Notes under the pieces: generated by a model
What the model saw: the letters and a program-made list of their open reading frames with translations, nothing else
What the model was told of the DNA's origin: nothing
Databases searched by the model: none
Shown: one piece after another, positions 1-8,455 of the stretch
How the letters are laid out: each line of letters begins with the position of its first letter
Position numbering within the stretch: the stretch's first letter is position 1
Made by a program: the position numbers and the translations under genes
Origin: a virus
Strand: one strand, 5' to 3'
DNA length: 24,753 bases
IMG/VR virus record: IMGVR_UViG_3300030118_002819
Coordinates: 1 to 24,753 of that record

Positions 1-2
1 TG

Positions 3-1670
3 GCCTCAGGAGAGGTGGTTAACTTGGCAACCATATCAAGTGACAGTAGGTATGGTATATTATCCAAGTCCGGTGCTGATGCAAAGAAGATGTTCACAGA
101 TAAGGTGGTACCCATATCAGTTAATTATCCATTCTTTTTCAAGCCCATCCAGGACGGAATGGACCGTCCAAAGACCGAGCTTGCCTACCGTGTCCCAGCC
201 AGTAAGTTTACCAGACGTAAGCTTACCACCAACGAAGCCGTTGAGGATATACAAGGACTTGACACGACCATCGATTGGAAAAACACCGGTGATAACTCCT
301 ACGACGGTGAGAAGCTTGCCCTCCTCGTACATGACGAAGCCGGCAAATGGGAGAGGCCAGAAAACATTCTCAACAACTGGAGGGTTACGAAAACCACGTT
401 AAGATTAGGTAGTAGGGTTATAGGAAAATGCATGATGGGTTCAACAAGTAACTCAGCAGATAAAGGAGGAGAAAACTTTAAAAAATTATATCATGATTCA
501 GACGTTACCAAAAGAAACCGCAACGGACAGACTCGTAGCGGATTATATAGTTTGTTCATTCCTATGGAATGGAATTACGAAGGATTCATTGATTCTTATG
601 GATTACCTGTATTCGACACCCCAGATGCGATCGTTCAAGACCCTTACGGAGATGAAATTACAACAGGAGTTATTGAGCATTGGGAAAACGAAGTTGAAGG
701 CTTAAAGCAAGATCAAGATGCTTTAAATGAATTTTATAGACAGTTTCCAAGAACAGAAGAACATGCGTTTAGAGACGAAACAAAAAATAGTATATTTAAT
801 TTAGCAAAAATTTACGAACAAATTGATTACAATGATGAAGTCGCAAATCTGTCGCAAGTTACCGTTGGCAGCTTTACGTGGCAAAATGGAATTAAAGACA
901 CAAAAGTCCAGTTTACGCCAAATCCTAACGGAAGGTTTAAAATCAGCTGGGTTCCGGGTGTAAGACTACAAAATAATGTTATAACTAAAAATGGCATTAA
1001 ATATCCTGGTAATGAACATATGGGCGCTTTTGGATGTGACAGTTATGATATATCTGGAACAACTGATGGTCAAGGATCAAAAGGTTCTTTGCATGGATTA
1101 ACTAAATTTAGCATGGAAGAGGCACCGGCAAATCATTTCTTTTTAGAATATATTGCCAGACCACAAACCGCTGAAATGTTTTTTGAAGATGTATTAATGG
1201 CTTTAGTATTTTATGGAATGCCATTATTAGCAGAAAACAACAAACCTAGATTATTATATTATTTAAAAAGAAGAGGCTATAGAGGATATTCAATGAATAG
1301 ACCTGATAAAGCTAGAAACAAATTATCAGTTACAGAAAAAGAAATAGGTGGCATACCTAATTCAAGCGAAGATATAAGACAAGCTCACGCTGCTGCAATT
1401 GAAACATATATCAATGATTATGTTGGTATTATTAATGATGGAGAATACGGAACATTATATTTTAATAGAACATTAAACGATTGGGCAAAGTTCGATATAA
1501 ACAAAAGAACAAAGTTTGATGCAGCTATAAGCTCAGGTCTAGCAATAATGGCTTGTAATAAAAATAAATACCGTCCATCAGCAGAAAGAATAAAACAAAA
1601 AGTTAATATTACTTTAAGTAAATACGAAAATAAAGGAACTATATCAAAAATTATAAAAAATTATGGCTGA
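3..1670 (+). CDS. terL: Large terminase subunit (TerL), 5'-truncated by window edge
   Basis: This is the ATPase-nuclease motor that pumps phage DNA into the prohead and cuts it. The reading frame is open to the left edge, so the GTG at 15 is not the true start; 555 codons are visible and the Walker A loop must lie upstream. A Walker B-like stretch, LALLVHDEAGKW, is at nt 315-350 with catalytic Asp-Glu at 333-338. It is followed by a motif III-like GKCMMGSTSN at 423-452. The C-terminal half fits an RNase H-like nuclease, with candidate metal ligands Asp (1038-1040, in GCDSYD), Glu (1233-1235, in LLAENN) and Asp (1416-1418, in YINDYVG). The gene ends in TGA, the only non-TAA stop in the window, and overlaps the portal start by 8 nt (ATGGCTGA). 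GC is about 49% over the first 360 nt and falls to 25-30% later. Family assignment is firm; the metal-ligand choice is inference. Confidence 0.93.
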   Translation, partial: ASGEVVNLATISSDSRYGILSKSGADAKKMFTDKVVPISVNYPFFFKPIQDGMDRPKTELAYRVPASKFTRRKLTTNEAVEDIQGLDTTIDWKNTGDNSYDGEKLALLVHDEAGKWERPENILNNWRVTKTTLRLGSRVIGKCMMGSTSNSADKGGENFKKLYHDSDVTKRNRNGQTRSGLYSLFIPMEWNYEGFIDSYGLPVFDTPDAIVQDPYGDEITTGVIEHWENEVEGLKQDQDALNEFYRQFPRTEEHAFRDETKNSIFNLAKIYEQIDYNDEVANLSQVTVGSFTWQNGIKDTKVQFTPNPNGRFKISWVPGVRLQNNVITKNGIKYPGNEHMGAFGCDSYDISGTTDGQGSKGSLHGLTKFSMEEAPANHFFLEYIARPQTAEMFFEDVLMALVFYGMPLLAENNKPRLLYYLKRRGYRGYSMNRPDKARNKLSVTEKEIGGIPNSSEDIRQAHAAAIETYINDYVGIINDGEYGTLYFNRTLNDWAKFDINKRTKFDAAISSGLAIMACNKNKYRPSAERIKQKVNITLSKYENKGTISKIIKNYG

Positions 1671-4086
1671 ATCAGTTATGAGAAACTACTTTCCAAGTCA
1701 AGCGGTTAATGATGATGAAAAATTATCAATTGCTTACGGCTTAGAAGTCGCAAAAGCTATAGAAAATGAATGGTTTAAAAAATCATCTGGAGTTAATAGA
1801 TATTTACAAAATCAAAATAATTTTCATAAATTAAGATTATACGCAAGAGGCGAGCAAAGTATACAGAAATATAAAGATGAATTATCTATTAATGGTGATT
1901 TATCATATCTTAATTTAGATTGGAAGCCAGTGCCTATTATACCTAAGTTTGTAGATATAGTTGTAAATGGTATTGCTGAAAGAACTTATGATATCAAGGC
2001 ATATTCACAAGACCCTTCTGGTGTTAATCAAAGAACAGCTTATATGCAGCGTATCTTAACTGATATGAAAACACAGCCTATAACTCAATTTATACAACAA
2101 AATTTTGGTATAAATTTACAATCTATGCCTACGCAAGATTTACCTGATAATAATGAAGAGTTAGAATTACATATGCAGTTAAATTATAAACAGGCTATTG
2201 AAATAGCTGAGGAGCAAGCTATTCAAACTGTTTTTAATATGAATGACTATGAATTAATAAAGAAAAGATTTTATTATGATTTAGCTGTTTTAGGTATAGG
2301 TTGCGTTAAAAATACATTTAATACTTCTGAAGGTATAAAAATAGAATATGTAGATCCTGCAAATATAGTATATTCACATACAGAATCACCTTACTTTGAT
2401 GATATTTATTATATAGGTGAAATGAAAAAAATAACTTTAACTGATTTAAAGAAAGAGTTTCCAGATTTAACAGATGAAGATTTGCAAACTTTAATAAAAA
2501 ACGGCGGAGGTAATTATAATTTATATAATAGATATACAGCAGGGTCAGATAAAACAGATAATAATATAATAGAAGTTTTATATTTTAATTATAAAACTTA
2601 TATGAATGAAGTTTATAAAGTAAAAGAAACTTCAACTGGCGCCGAAAAAATTATTAAAAAGTCGGATGCTTTTAATCCTCCTGTAACAAAAGGTTTAAGA
2701 TTTGAGCGTATTGCAAAAAATGTAGAAGTATTATACGAAGGAATATACATACCTGGAGCTAAAAAACTTTTAAAGTGGAATCTTTGTGAAAATATGTTGC
2801 GTGAAAAAAGTGATGTAAACAAAGTAAAAATGAATTATTCTATAGTTGCACCTAGAATATATAATGGCAAAATTGAATCATTGGTTAGTAGAATAACTAG
2901 TTTTGCTGATATGATTCAGTTAACACATTTAAAAATACAACAAATTCTTTCCAGAATGGTTCCCGATGGTGTATATGTTGATGCTGATGGATTAGCTGAA
3001 ATTGATTTAGGAAATGGAAGCAACTACAATCCACAAGAAGCATTGAACATGTTTTTCCAAACTGGTAGTATAATTGGTAGATCATTTACGTCTGATGGCG
3101 ATATGAATCCAGGCAAAATACCAATACAAGAAATAAATAATTCAGCTGGAACAGGCAAACTATCTGCTTTAATTAGTACATATAATTATTATATGCAGAT
3201 GATTAGAGATGCTACAGGTTTAAATGAAGCTAAAGACGCCAGTACACCTGATAGAAACGCTTTAGTTGGTGTACAAAAATTAGCCGCTGCAAATAGTAAT
3301 ACTGCAACTAGACATATACTACAGAGCGGTTTATTTTTAACCACAGAAACAGCAGAAAAAATATCATTAAGAATATCTGATGTTTTAGAATATTCGCCAA
3401 CAGCAAGCGCTTTTGTACAAGCTATTGGTTCTCACAATGTTGCTACATTACAAGAAATGTCAGAATTACATTTACATGACTTCGGTATATTTTTGGAATT
3501 AGAGCCAGATGAAGAAGAAAAACAAATGTTAGAAAATAATATACAGGTTGCAATTGGACAAAATAATATTCATCTTGAAGATGCAATTGATATTAGAATG
3601 ATAAAAAATGTTAAGCTAGCAAATCAATTGTTAAAACTTAGAAGAAAAAAGAAATCACAAGAGGATCAGCAAAAAGCACAAGCAAATATTCAAGCTCAAG
3701 CCCAAGCAAATGCGCAAGCACAACAAGTAGCAGCTCAAGCTGAAGTTCAAAAGCAGCAAGCTTTAACTCAAAGTAAAATACAGTTAGAGCAAGCAAAAGG
3801 CGAGCTTGAAATGAATAAATTAATGGCTGAAGCTAATTTAAAGAAAGAATTAATGAATTTAGAGTTCCAAATGAACATGCAATTACATGGAGCTAAGAAT
3901 GATATTGAAAAACAAAAATTAAAAGAAAAAGAAGATCGTAAAGATGAGAGAACTAAAATACAGGCTTCTCAACAAAGCGAACTAATTAATCAGCGTAAAA
4001 ATAATTTACCGCCTAAAAGCTTTGAATCAGGTGGAAATGATATTTTAAGCGGTGATTTTGACTTAGGTGCGTTTGAACCTAGGTAA
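1663..4086 (+). CDS. Portal protein (head-tail connector dodecamer)
   Basis: Probable portal, the ring at one capsid vertex through which DNA enters and leaves. It is 807 residues, long for a portal but in the range of podovirus and crAss-like portals. It directly follows and overlaps terL, the classic order. The N-terminal half is mixed alpha/beta. Residues about 227-260 contain YVDPANIVYSHTESPYFDD followed by YYIGEMKKI, a stretch I recall as typical of portals of uncultured marine and crAss-like phages; this is memory, not a search. Residues about 660-765 form a long Gln/Ala-rich then Lys/Glu-rich helix or coiled coil (QANIQAQAQANAQAQQ), consistent with a C-terminal barrel or crown projecting into the capsid. 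The last ~40 residues are Gly/Asp-rich and probably flexible. No Shine-Dalgarno precedes the ATG, so translational coupling to terL is likely. Confidence 0.88.
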   Translation: MAESVMRNYFPSQAVNDDEKLSIAYGLEVAKAIENEWFKKSSGVNRYLQNQNNFHKLRLYARGEQSIQKYKDELSINGDLSYLNLDWKPVPIIPKFVDIVVNGIAERTYDIKAYSQDPSGVNQRTAYMQRILTDMKTQPITQFIQQNFGINLQSMPTQDLPDNNEELELHMQLNYKQAIEIAEEQAIQTVFNMNDYELIKKRFYYDLAVLGIGCVKNTFNTSEGIKIEYVDPANIVYSHTESPYFDDIYYIGEMKKITLTDLKKEFPDLTDEDLQTLIKNGGGNYNLYNRYTAGSDKTDNNIIEVLYFNYKTYMNEVYKVKETSTGAEKIIKKSDAFNPPVTKGLRFERIAKNVEVLYEGIYIPGAKKLLKWNLCENMLREKSDVNKVKMNYSIVAPRIYNGKIESLVSRITSFADMIQLTHLKIQQILSRMVPDGVYVDADGLAEIDLGNGSNYNPQEALNMFFQTGSIIGRSFTSDGDMNPGKIPIQEINNSAGTGKLSALISTYNYYMQMIRDATGLNEAKDASTPDRNALVGVQKLAAANSNTATRHILQSGLFLTTETAEKISLRISDVLEYSPTASAFVQAIGSHNVATLQEMSELHLHDFGIFLELEPDEEEKQMLENNIQVAIGQNNIHLEDAIDIRMIKNVKLANQLLKLRRKKKSQEDQQKAQANIQAQAQANAQAQQVAAQAEVQKQQALTQSKIQLEQAKGELEMNKLMAEANLKKELMNLEFQMNMQLHGAKNDIEKQKLKEKEDRKDERTKIQASQQSELINQRKNNLPPKSFESGGNDILSGDFDLGAFEPR

Positions 4087-4119
4087 TATATAAATTGTAT
4101 AATCATATAATATTTTATT

Positions 4120-5364
4120 ATGGCAGAAGAAATTAAAGCAAAAGTTGTAGAGACAGAAGAACTGTCTGTGCAAGAAAAAGAAGAAGTAGTACAGAAAAAT
4201 TCGGGATTTGACGAAGAATCCCAAATGTACAAAGTAGATTTAACACAACCACCAAAACAGCAAGAAAATGCCGTTCAAGAACAAGAAACAGAAGATAGCG
4301 TGTCTAGCGGAAGCAGCGAGAATGAAGAAGCTGGGCAAGAAGCCGAAGTGGGATTGCAAGAAATACGACAAGAAGAAGAAGTAGTTGAAGAGCCGCAAGA
4401 AGAAACGGTATTAGAAGAAATTACAAATGAAGAAGATACAACTGACAACACAGGAGTGGAAGGAAGCACTGAAACTGCCGACCCCGCACCGCAACAAGAA
4501 GAAGTATTTCAGAAAGAAAAAACACAAGAATCAATAGAATATCCTGAGAATATTCAAGACTTAGTTAAGTTTATGAATGAAACGGGTGGTACATTGCAAG
4601 ATTATGTTGAATTGAATAAGGATTATGAAAAGTTTGATAACATGGATTTATTGCATGAATATTATACTAAAACTAAACCTCATTTATCATCAGATGAAAT
4701 TGTATTTTTAATTGATGATAAATATAATTTTGACGAGGAAGTAGATGATCCTAAAGATGTTAAAAGAAAAAAATTACTTTTTAAAGAAGAAGTTGCACAT
4801 GCAAAGCAACAATTAAATCTACAAAAAGATAATTATTATAAAGAAATTAAAGCTGGTAATAGATTAACTCCTGAGGCTAAAGAAGCGTTAGACTTCTTTA
4901 ATAGATATAATAAGGAGAATGAACAGCAACAAGAAATAGCGCAAATCCAAAGAGATGCGTTTAACAATAAAACCAATTCGCTTTTTAACGATAATTTCAA
5001 AGGTTTTGAATATAATGTCGGAGATAAGAGATTTAGGTTTAATGTGAAAAATGTAAATAAGGTTAAAGAAACCCAGGGCGACATTAATAACTTTACTAAG
5101 AAGTTCTTAGATACAGAGAATAAAATGGCTGATGCTGCTGGTTATCATAAAGCTTTATTTACCGCGATGAATCCCGACGCTATTGCTCAACACTTTTATG
5201 AGCAAGGCAAAGCAGATGCTATTAAAGAATCTGTTAAGTCTGCAAAAAACATTAATATGAACCCACGGTCAGCGCACCAAGAGGTAGAAGTTGGTGGCAT
5301 AAAAGCAAAGGTTATTAGTGGAGATGATTTGTCAGGAATTAAACTAAAATTAAAAAATTATTAA
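4120..5364 (+). CDS. Probable capsid scaffolding / head assembly protein
   Basis: A 414-residue protein between portal and major capsid genes, where scaffolds are usually encoded. Residues about 1-140 are extremely Glu/Gln/Thr/Ser-rich with runs such as RQEEEVVEEPQEE, so this part is acidic and probably disordered. Residues about 145-300 are charged and helical, with coiled-coil character around KKLLFKEEVAHAKQQL. The C-terminal ~110 residues are more compact, ending in a basic Gly/Lys tail (GIKLKLKNY) that could contact the capsid shell, as in other scaffolds. There is no protease domain, and I saw no maturation protease elsewhere in the window. The 33-nt gap upstream is almost entirely A/T and contains two TATAAT hexamers (4098-4103, 4106-4111). 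The role rests on position and composition, not on a recognised domain. Confidence 0.68.
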   Translation: MAEEIKAKVVETEELSVQEKEEVVQKNSGFDEESQMYKVDLTQPPKQQENAVQEQETEDSVSSGSSENEEAGQEAEVGLQEIRQEEEVVEEPQEETVLEEITNEEDTTDNTGVEGSTETADPAPQQEEVFQKEKTQESIEYPENIQDLVKFMNETGGTLQDYVELNKDYEKFDNMDLLHEYYTKTKPHLSSDEIVFLIDDKYNFDEEVDDPKDVKRKKLLFKEEVAHAKQQLNLQKDNYYKEIKAGNRLTPEAKEALDFFNRYNKENEQQQEIAQIQRDAFNNKTNSLFNDNFKGFEYNVGDKRFRFNVKNVNKVKETQGDINNFTKKFLDTENKMADAAGYHKALFTAMNPDAIAQHFYEQGKADAIKESVKSAKNINMNPRSAHQEVEVGGIKAKVISGDDLSGIKLKLKNY

Positions 5365-5376
5365 AACTTTTGAAAA

Positions 5377-6846
5377 ATGGCAAACAATAATGTAAATTTT
5401 GCTGGCCCAGTGGCTGGCAGTATAGTTACTCCTGCTGCTCAGAAAATGACGCTTACAAGTAACTATTTAAATTTTCATGGTACAGGTGGAGCAAACTGGT
5501 CACAACAGTATCTACCTGAACTATACGCTCAAGAAGTTGAAAGATACGGAAATAGATCTGTTTCTTCATTCTTGAGAATGGTAGGTGCTGAAATGCCTAT
5601 GGCTTCTGATCAAGTTATTTGGTCTGAGCAAGGTAGATTACACCTAGCTTATAACGGTTCTGTAGACATAACAAATGGTCTTGTTACAGGAATTACAGGA
5701 ATCGATTCAGGTGCAACAGAAGCTCACGCGGTAAGAAAAGGAGCAACTGTAGTAGCTGTAGTAGAAGGAGTTGTATTTAAAGGATTTGTATCAGTAGGAG
5801 TTGAAGCTAACACTGATAGATTAACTATTTTACCTTACGGTGCAGAAAATATCAATGATTTAGCTGGTACATCTGCAAGTGGTGATAAAGCTATTAAGTT
5901 CTTTGTATACGGTTCTGAATTTGGAAAAGGAACTGACAGCATGGCAAATTCTGTAGAGCCTGTGTTTAAATCTTTCACTAACAGACCAATGATTATCAAA
6001 GATCACTTTGAAATTTCTGGTTCTGATACAGCTCAGATTGGTTGGGTTGAAGTAAGTGGAGAGGCTGGACAATCAGGTTACTTATGGTATATGAAGGCTG
6101 AAGGTGACACTAGAGTTAGATTTGAAGATTACTTAGAAATGAGTATGATTGAAGCAGAAAAAGTAGTTACATCAGATACTGCTACTGCTGATTCACAACT
6201 TCATGATTTAGCTGGTGGTGGCGTTCAAGGTTCTGAAGGACTATTATCTGCAATTGCAAACAGAGGTATTGTAGCAACAAATCAATTTGATGCGGCTACA
6301 ACTGCTGCTGACCAACTTGATGAGTTTGATTTATTATTAAAAGAATTAGACAAGCAAGGTTCAATTGAAGAAAATATGTTGTTCTTAGATAGAGACGCTA
6401 ACCTTTACATCGACGACATGCTTGCGGGATTAAACCCACATGTACTTGGCGGTGTTAATTACGGTGTATTTGAAAATTCTGCTGACATGGCGCTTAATTT
6501 AGGTTTTACTGGATTTAGAAGAGGTTCTTATGACTTCTATAAAACTGACTGGAAATATCTTAATGATGCTTCTACAAGAGGTTTAGTAGGTGGATTAAAA
6601 GGACTTTTAGTACCTGCTGGTACATCTTCAGTTTATGACCAACAATTAGGTAAAAACGTTAGAAGACCTTTCTTACACGTAAGATATAGAGCTTCTGAAA
6701 TGGATGATAGAAGAATGAAATCTTGGATTACTGGATCAGTTGGTGGAGCCACTGCATCAGGTGTTGACAAAATGGAGATTCACTATCTTTCTGAAAGATG
6801 TTTAGTAACTCAAGCTGCTAACAACTTTATCAGATTTGACTCTTAA
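5377..6846 (+). CDS. Major capsid protein
   Basis: A 489-residue protein located directly after the scaffold gene and before the connector genes, the standard place and size for an HK97-fold major capsid protein. The N-terminus (MANNNVNFAGPVAGS) is uncharged and Gly/Asn-rich. Conserved-looking blocks include NWSQQYLPELYAQEVERYG (residues about 41-59) and the C-terminal LHVRYRASEMDDRRMKSW region. Residues about 90-170 are beta-rich and may form the E-loop or an insertion. GC is somewhat higher than in neighbours, consistent with a highly expressed gene. The ATG is preceded by TTTTGAAAA and no Shine-Dalgarno. A strong hairpin terminator follows 18 nt after the stop, which fits an abundant transcript ending here. 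The HK97 fold is inferred from family context, not shown by the sequence alone. Confidence 0.85.
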   Translation: MANNNVNFAGPVAGSIVTPAAQKMTLTSNYLNFHGTGGANWSQQYLPELYAQEVERYGNRSVSSFLRMVGAEMPMASDQVIWSEQGRLHLAYNGSVDITNGLVTGITGIDSGATEAHAVRKGATVVAVVEGVVFKGFVSVGVEANTDRLTILPYGAENINDLAGTSASGDKAIKFFVYGSEFGKGTDSMANSVEPVFKSFTNRPMIIKDHFEISGSDTAQIGWVEVSGEAGQSGYLWYMKAEGDTRVRFEDYLEMSMIEAEKVVTSDTATADSQLHDLAGGGVQGSEGLLSAIANRGIVATNQFDAATTAADQLDEFDLLLKELDKQGSIEENMLFLDRDANLYIDDMLAGLNPHVLGGVNYGVFENSADMALNLGFTGFRRGSYDFYKTDWKYLNDASTRGLVGGLKGLLVPAGTSSVYDQQLGKNVRRPFLHVRYRASEMDDRRMKSWITGSVGGATASGVDKMEIHYLSERCLVTQAANNFIRFDS

Positions 6847-6856
6847 CAATTAATAT

Positions 6857-6896
6857 AAAGGAATGGGTGCTTCGGCACCCTGCCCTTTTATTTTAA
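6857..6896 (+). terminator. Rho-independent-type terminator after the capsid gene
   Basis: A perfect 6-bp stem GGGTGC/GCACCC (6865-6870 with 6875-6880) closes a TTCG loop, the exceptionally stable UUCG tetraloop. A lower stem AAAGG/CCTTT (6857-6861 with 6884-6888) stacks below a 3x3 internal loop. The 3' side runs into CCCTTTTATTTT, giving a T-rich tract. This is the best terminator in the window. It probably separates capsid-gene transcription from the downstream connector genes, or trims and stabilises the capsid mRNA 3' end. Confidence 0.8.
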
Positions 6897-6915
6897 ACTT
6901 TTATTATATTATATT

Positions 6916-7707
6916 ATGGAAAAAACAAAAAAAGAAAAAGTTGTTGAACAAAAAGTTGTTCAACCTGTTGCAGAAATTAAAAAACCTGCAAAACCAAAAT
7001 ACAAAGACAAAGTGTATGAGTTAAATTTAAATCAAACACCTATTGTATATGTATTAAAAAGCAGAGGGCTTTATTGGTTTGACGAAGAAAAAGGATATGA
7101 AAGAGAAATGAAATATTGTGAAAATCAAAGAACAATATTTGTAGATGAAATGAAAGGCGTACAAAGATTGAGCCATATTATTTTTAGAGATGGACAATTA
7201 TTTGTACCAAAAGAAAAGCAAACATTGCAAAAATTTTTAGATTTACATCCTTGGAATGGCAATAAATTTAAAGAATATAATCCTGTAGTAATTGCAGAAA
7301 ATGATATGGAATATCTTGAAGTTGAAATTGAAGCTTTAAATACAGCCCAAACTTTAGATGTTGATAGAATGGAAGCTATATTAAGAACAGAGCTTGGAAA
7401 TAAGGTATCTAACATGAGTTCTAAGGAAATAAAAAGAGATTGTTTATTATTTGCTAGACAAAATCCTTATCTATTCTTAGAATTAGCTAATGATGAAAAT
7501 ATAAATATTAGAAATGTTGGAATTAAAGCTGTAGAGGCTGGTATTATAAAGCTATCAAATGATCAAAGAACATTTATGTGGGGAACAAATGATAGAAAAC
7601 TTATGACAGTTCCATTTGATGAAAATCCATATTCTGCTTTAGCGGCATATTTTAAAACCGATGAAGGTGTTGAAGTATACCAAACAATTGAAAAGAAACT
7701 AAAGTAA
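6916..7707 (+). CDS. Uncharacterised virion-region protein (263 aa)
   Basis: I do not recognise a named family. The protein has a Lys/Val/Pro-rich N-terminus of about 33 residues (KKEKVVEQKVVQPVAEIKK), probably flexible, followed by a compact domain with YVLKSRGLYWFDEEKGYERE and an MKGVQRLSHIIFRDGQLFVP block. The C-terminal half is helical with NPYLFLELANDENINIRNVG, then MWGTNDRKLM and PYSALAAYFKTDEG. Its position between capsid and connector genes suggests a small structural or head-completion role; that is inference from context only. The gene is bracketed by hairpins (6857-6888 and 7717-7748), so it may be transcribed or processed separately. The start is preceded by a 30-nt A/T-only stretch with no ribosome-binding site. 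An assembly chaperone is an alternative. Confidence 0.75.
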   Translation: MEKTKKEKVVEQKVVQPVAEIKKPAKPKYKDKVYELNLNQTPIVYVLKSRGLYWFDEEKGYEREMKYCENQRTIFVDEMKGVQRLSHIIFRDGQLFVPKEKQTLQKFLDLHPWNGNKFKEYNPVVIAENDMEYLEVEIEALNTAQTLDVDRMEAILRTELGNKVSNMSSKEIKRDCLLFARQNPYLFLELANDENINIRNVGIKAVEAGIIKLSNDQRTFMWGTNDRKLMTVPFDENPYSALAAYFKTDEGVEVYQTIEKKLK

Positions 7708-7716
7708 ACAAAATGT

Positions 7717-7748
7717 AGGTGAGGCCTGCTTTTGTGGGCCTTTAACCT
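7717..7748 (+). other. Intergenic RNA hairpin between the 263-aa gene and the connector genes
   Basis: AGGCCTGC (7722-7729) pairs with GTGGGCCT (7734-7741) across a TTTT loop: eight pairs, two of them G-U. The helix is extended by AGGT/ACCT (7717-7720 with 7745-7748) past a small asymmetric internal loop. No T-tract follows (the next bases are ATAATAAAAATATA, then the ATG), so it is not a canonical terminator. It could be an mRNA processing or stability element, or an attenuating structure just before the next start codon. Confidence 0.6.
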
Positions 7749-7762
7749 ATAATAAAAATATA

Positions 7763-8452
7763 ATGGCAGTAAACGTAAATACAGTATACCAAAGAGTATT
7801 AGCTATAACAAATAAAGAACAACGAGGGTATATAACACCTCAGGAATTTAACACTATTGCAAATCAAGCACAGCTTGATATATTTGAGCAATATTTTTAC
7901 GACTTAAATCAGTTTGGAAGAGTACCGGGCAACCAAACAGATTATGCTGACATGCTAGAAATACTAGAAGAAAAAATAAGTATATTTGAAAAAACTGGTA
8001 TCTCAGTTTCTGGAGGCACTACGCTTCCAACAGATTTATATAGGCTTGGGTCTATATTAACAAATTGCCCATCTTGCCGAGAAGTAGAGCAAATAACTCA
8101 GAAAGAATGGTTATATATTCAAAAATCTCCCATTGCTCAACCAACAAATGAATTTCCTATATATATAAGAGACAACGCCGGTATAAAAGTATACGGAACA
8201 GATAACGCACAAATAACATCTGGGGTATACGTAAATTATGTTAAAATACCAGCAATAGTTTCATGGGCGGCAAATAGTACAACCGGGTTATACAATTCGG
8301 CAGCATCAACTAATTTTGAATTACACGAATCAGAAGAAACAGAATTAGTAATTAAAATATTAGCATTAGCAGGAATAATATTAAAAGATAATTCCGTATA
8401 TGCAATGGCCAGCGGAGAAGACACTAAGAATGTATCACAAGAAAAAGCATAA
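7763..8452 (+). CDS. Probable head-tail connector / ring protein 1
   Basis: A 229-residue protein resembling the small connector (adaptor) proteins of short-tailed phages. It starts MAVNVNTVYQRVLAITNKEQ, with a helical N-terminal half (EFNTIANQAQLDIFEQYFYD) that matches the usual adaptor helices. A beta-rich middle then follows, with LPTDLYRLGSI, an NCPSCREVEQIT segment carrying two cysteines, and FPIYIRDNAGIKVYG. The C-terminal helix (EETELVIKILALAGIILKD) resembles the closing helix of tail tubular or gp4-like connectors. It lies only 3 nt upstream of the next connector gene, so the two are probably co-translated and assemble consecutively below the portal. The connector role is inferred from order, size and general pattern; the exact ring position is unknown. 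Confidence 0.66.
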   Translation: MAVNVNTVYQRVLAITNKEQRGYITPQEFNTIANQAQLDIFEQYFYDLNQFGRVPGNQTDYADMLEILEEKISIFEKTGISVSGGTTLPTDLYRLGSILTNCPSCREVEQITQKEWLYIQKSPIAQPTNEFPIYIRDNAGIKVYGTDNAQITSGVYVNYVKIPAIVSWAANSTTGLYNSAASTNFELHESEETELVIKILALAGIILKDNSVYAMASGEDTKNVSQEKA

Positions 8453-8455
8453 CAA

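Noticed and set aside
15-17. GTG at position 15 as the true terL start
   Set aside because: The frame is open to the window edge, and Walker A is missing, so the start lies upstream.
40-402. Overlapping 120-aa plus-strand ORF inside terL
   Set aside because: It lies in another frame of a gene with clear TerL motifs and has shadow-type composition (Ser/Pro/Thr-rich).
4098-4111. Two TATAAT hexamers upstream of the scaffold gene as a promoter
   Set aside because: The gap is nearly all A/T, so such hexamers arise by chance; no convincing -35 box is present, and Bacteroidota-type promoters would look different.
7717-7748. Hairpin as a second rho-independent terminator
   Set aside because: No T-tract follows the stem on the plus strand, so it is reported only as an RNA structure.
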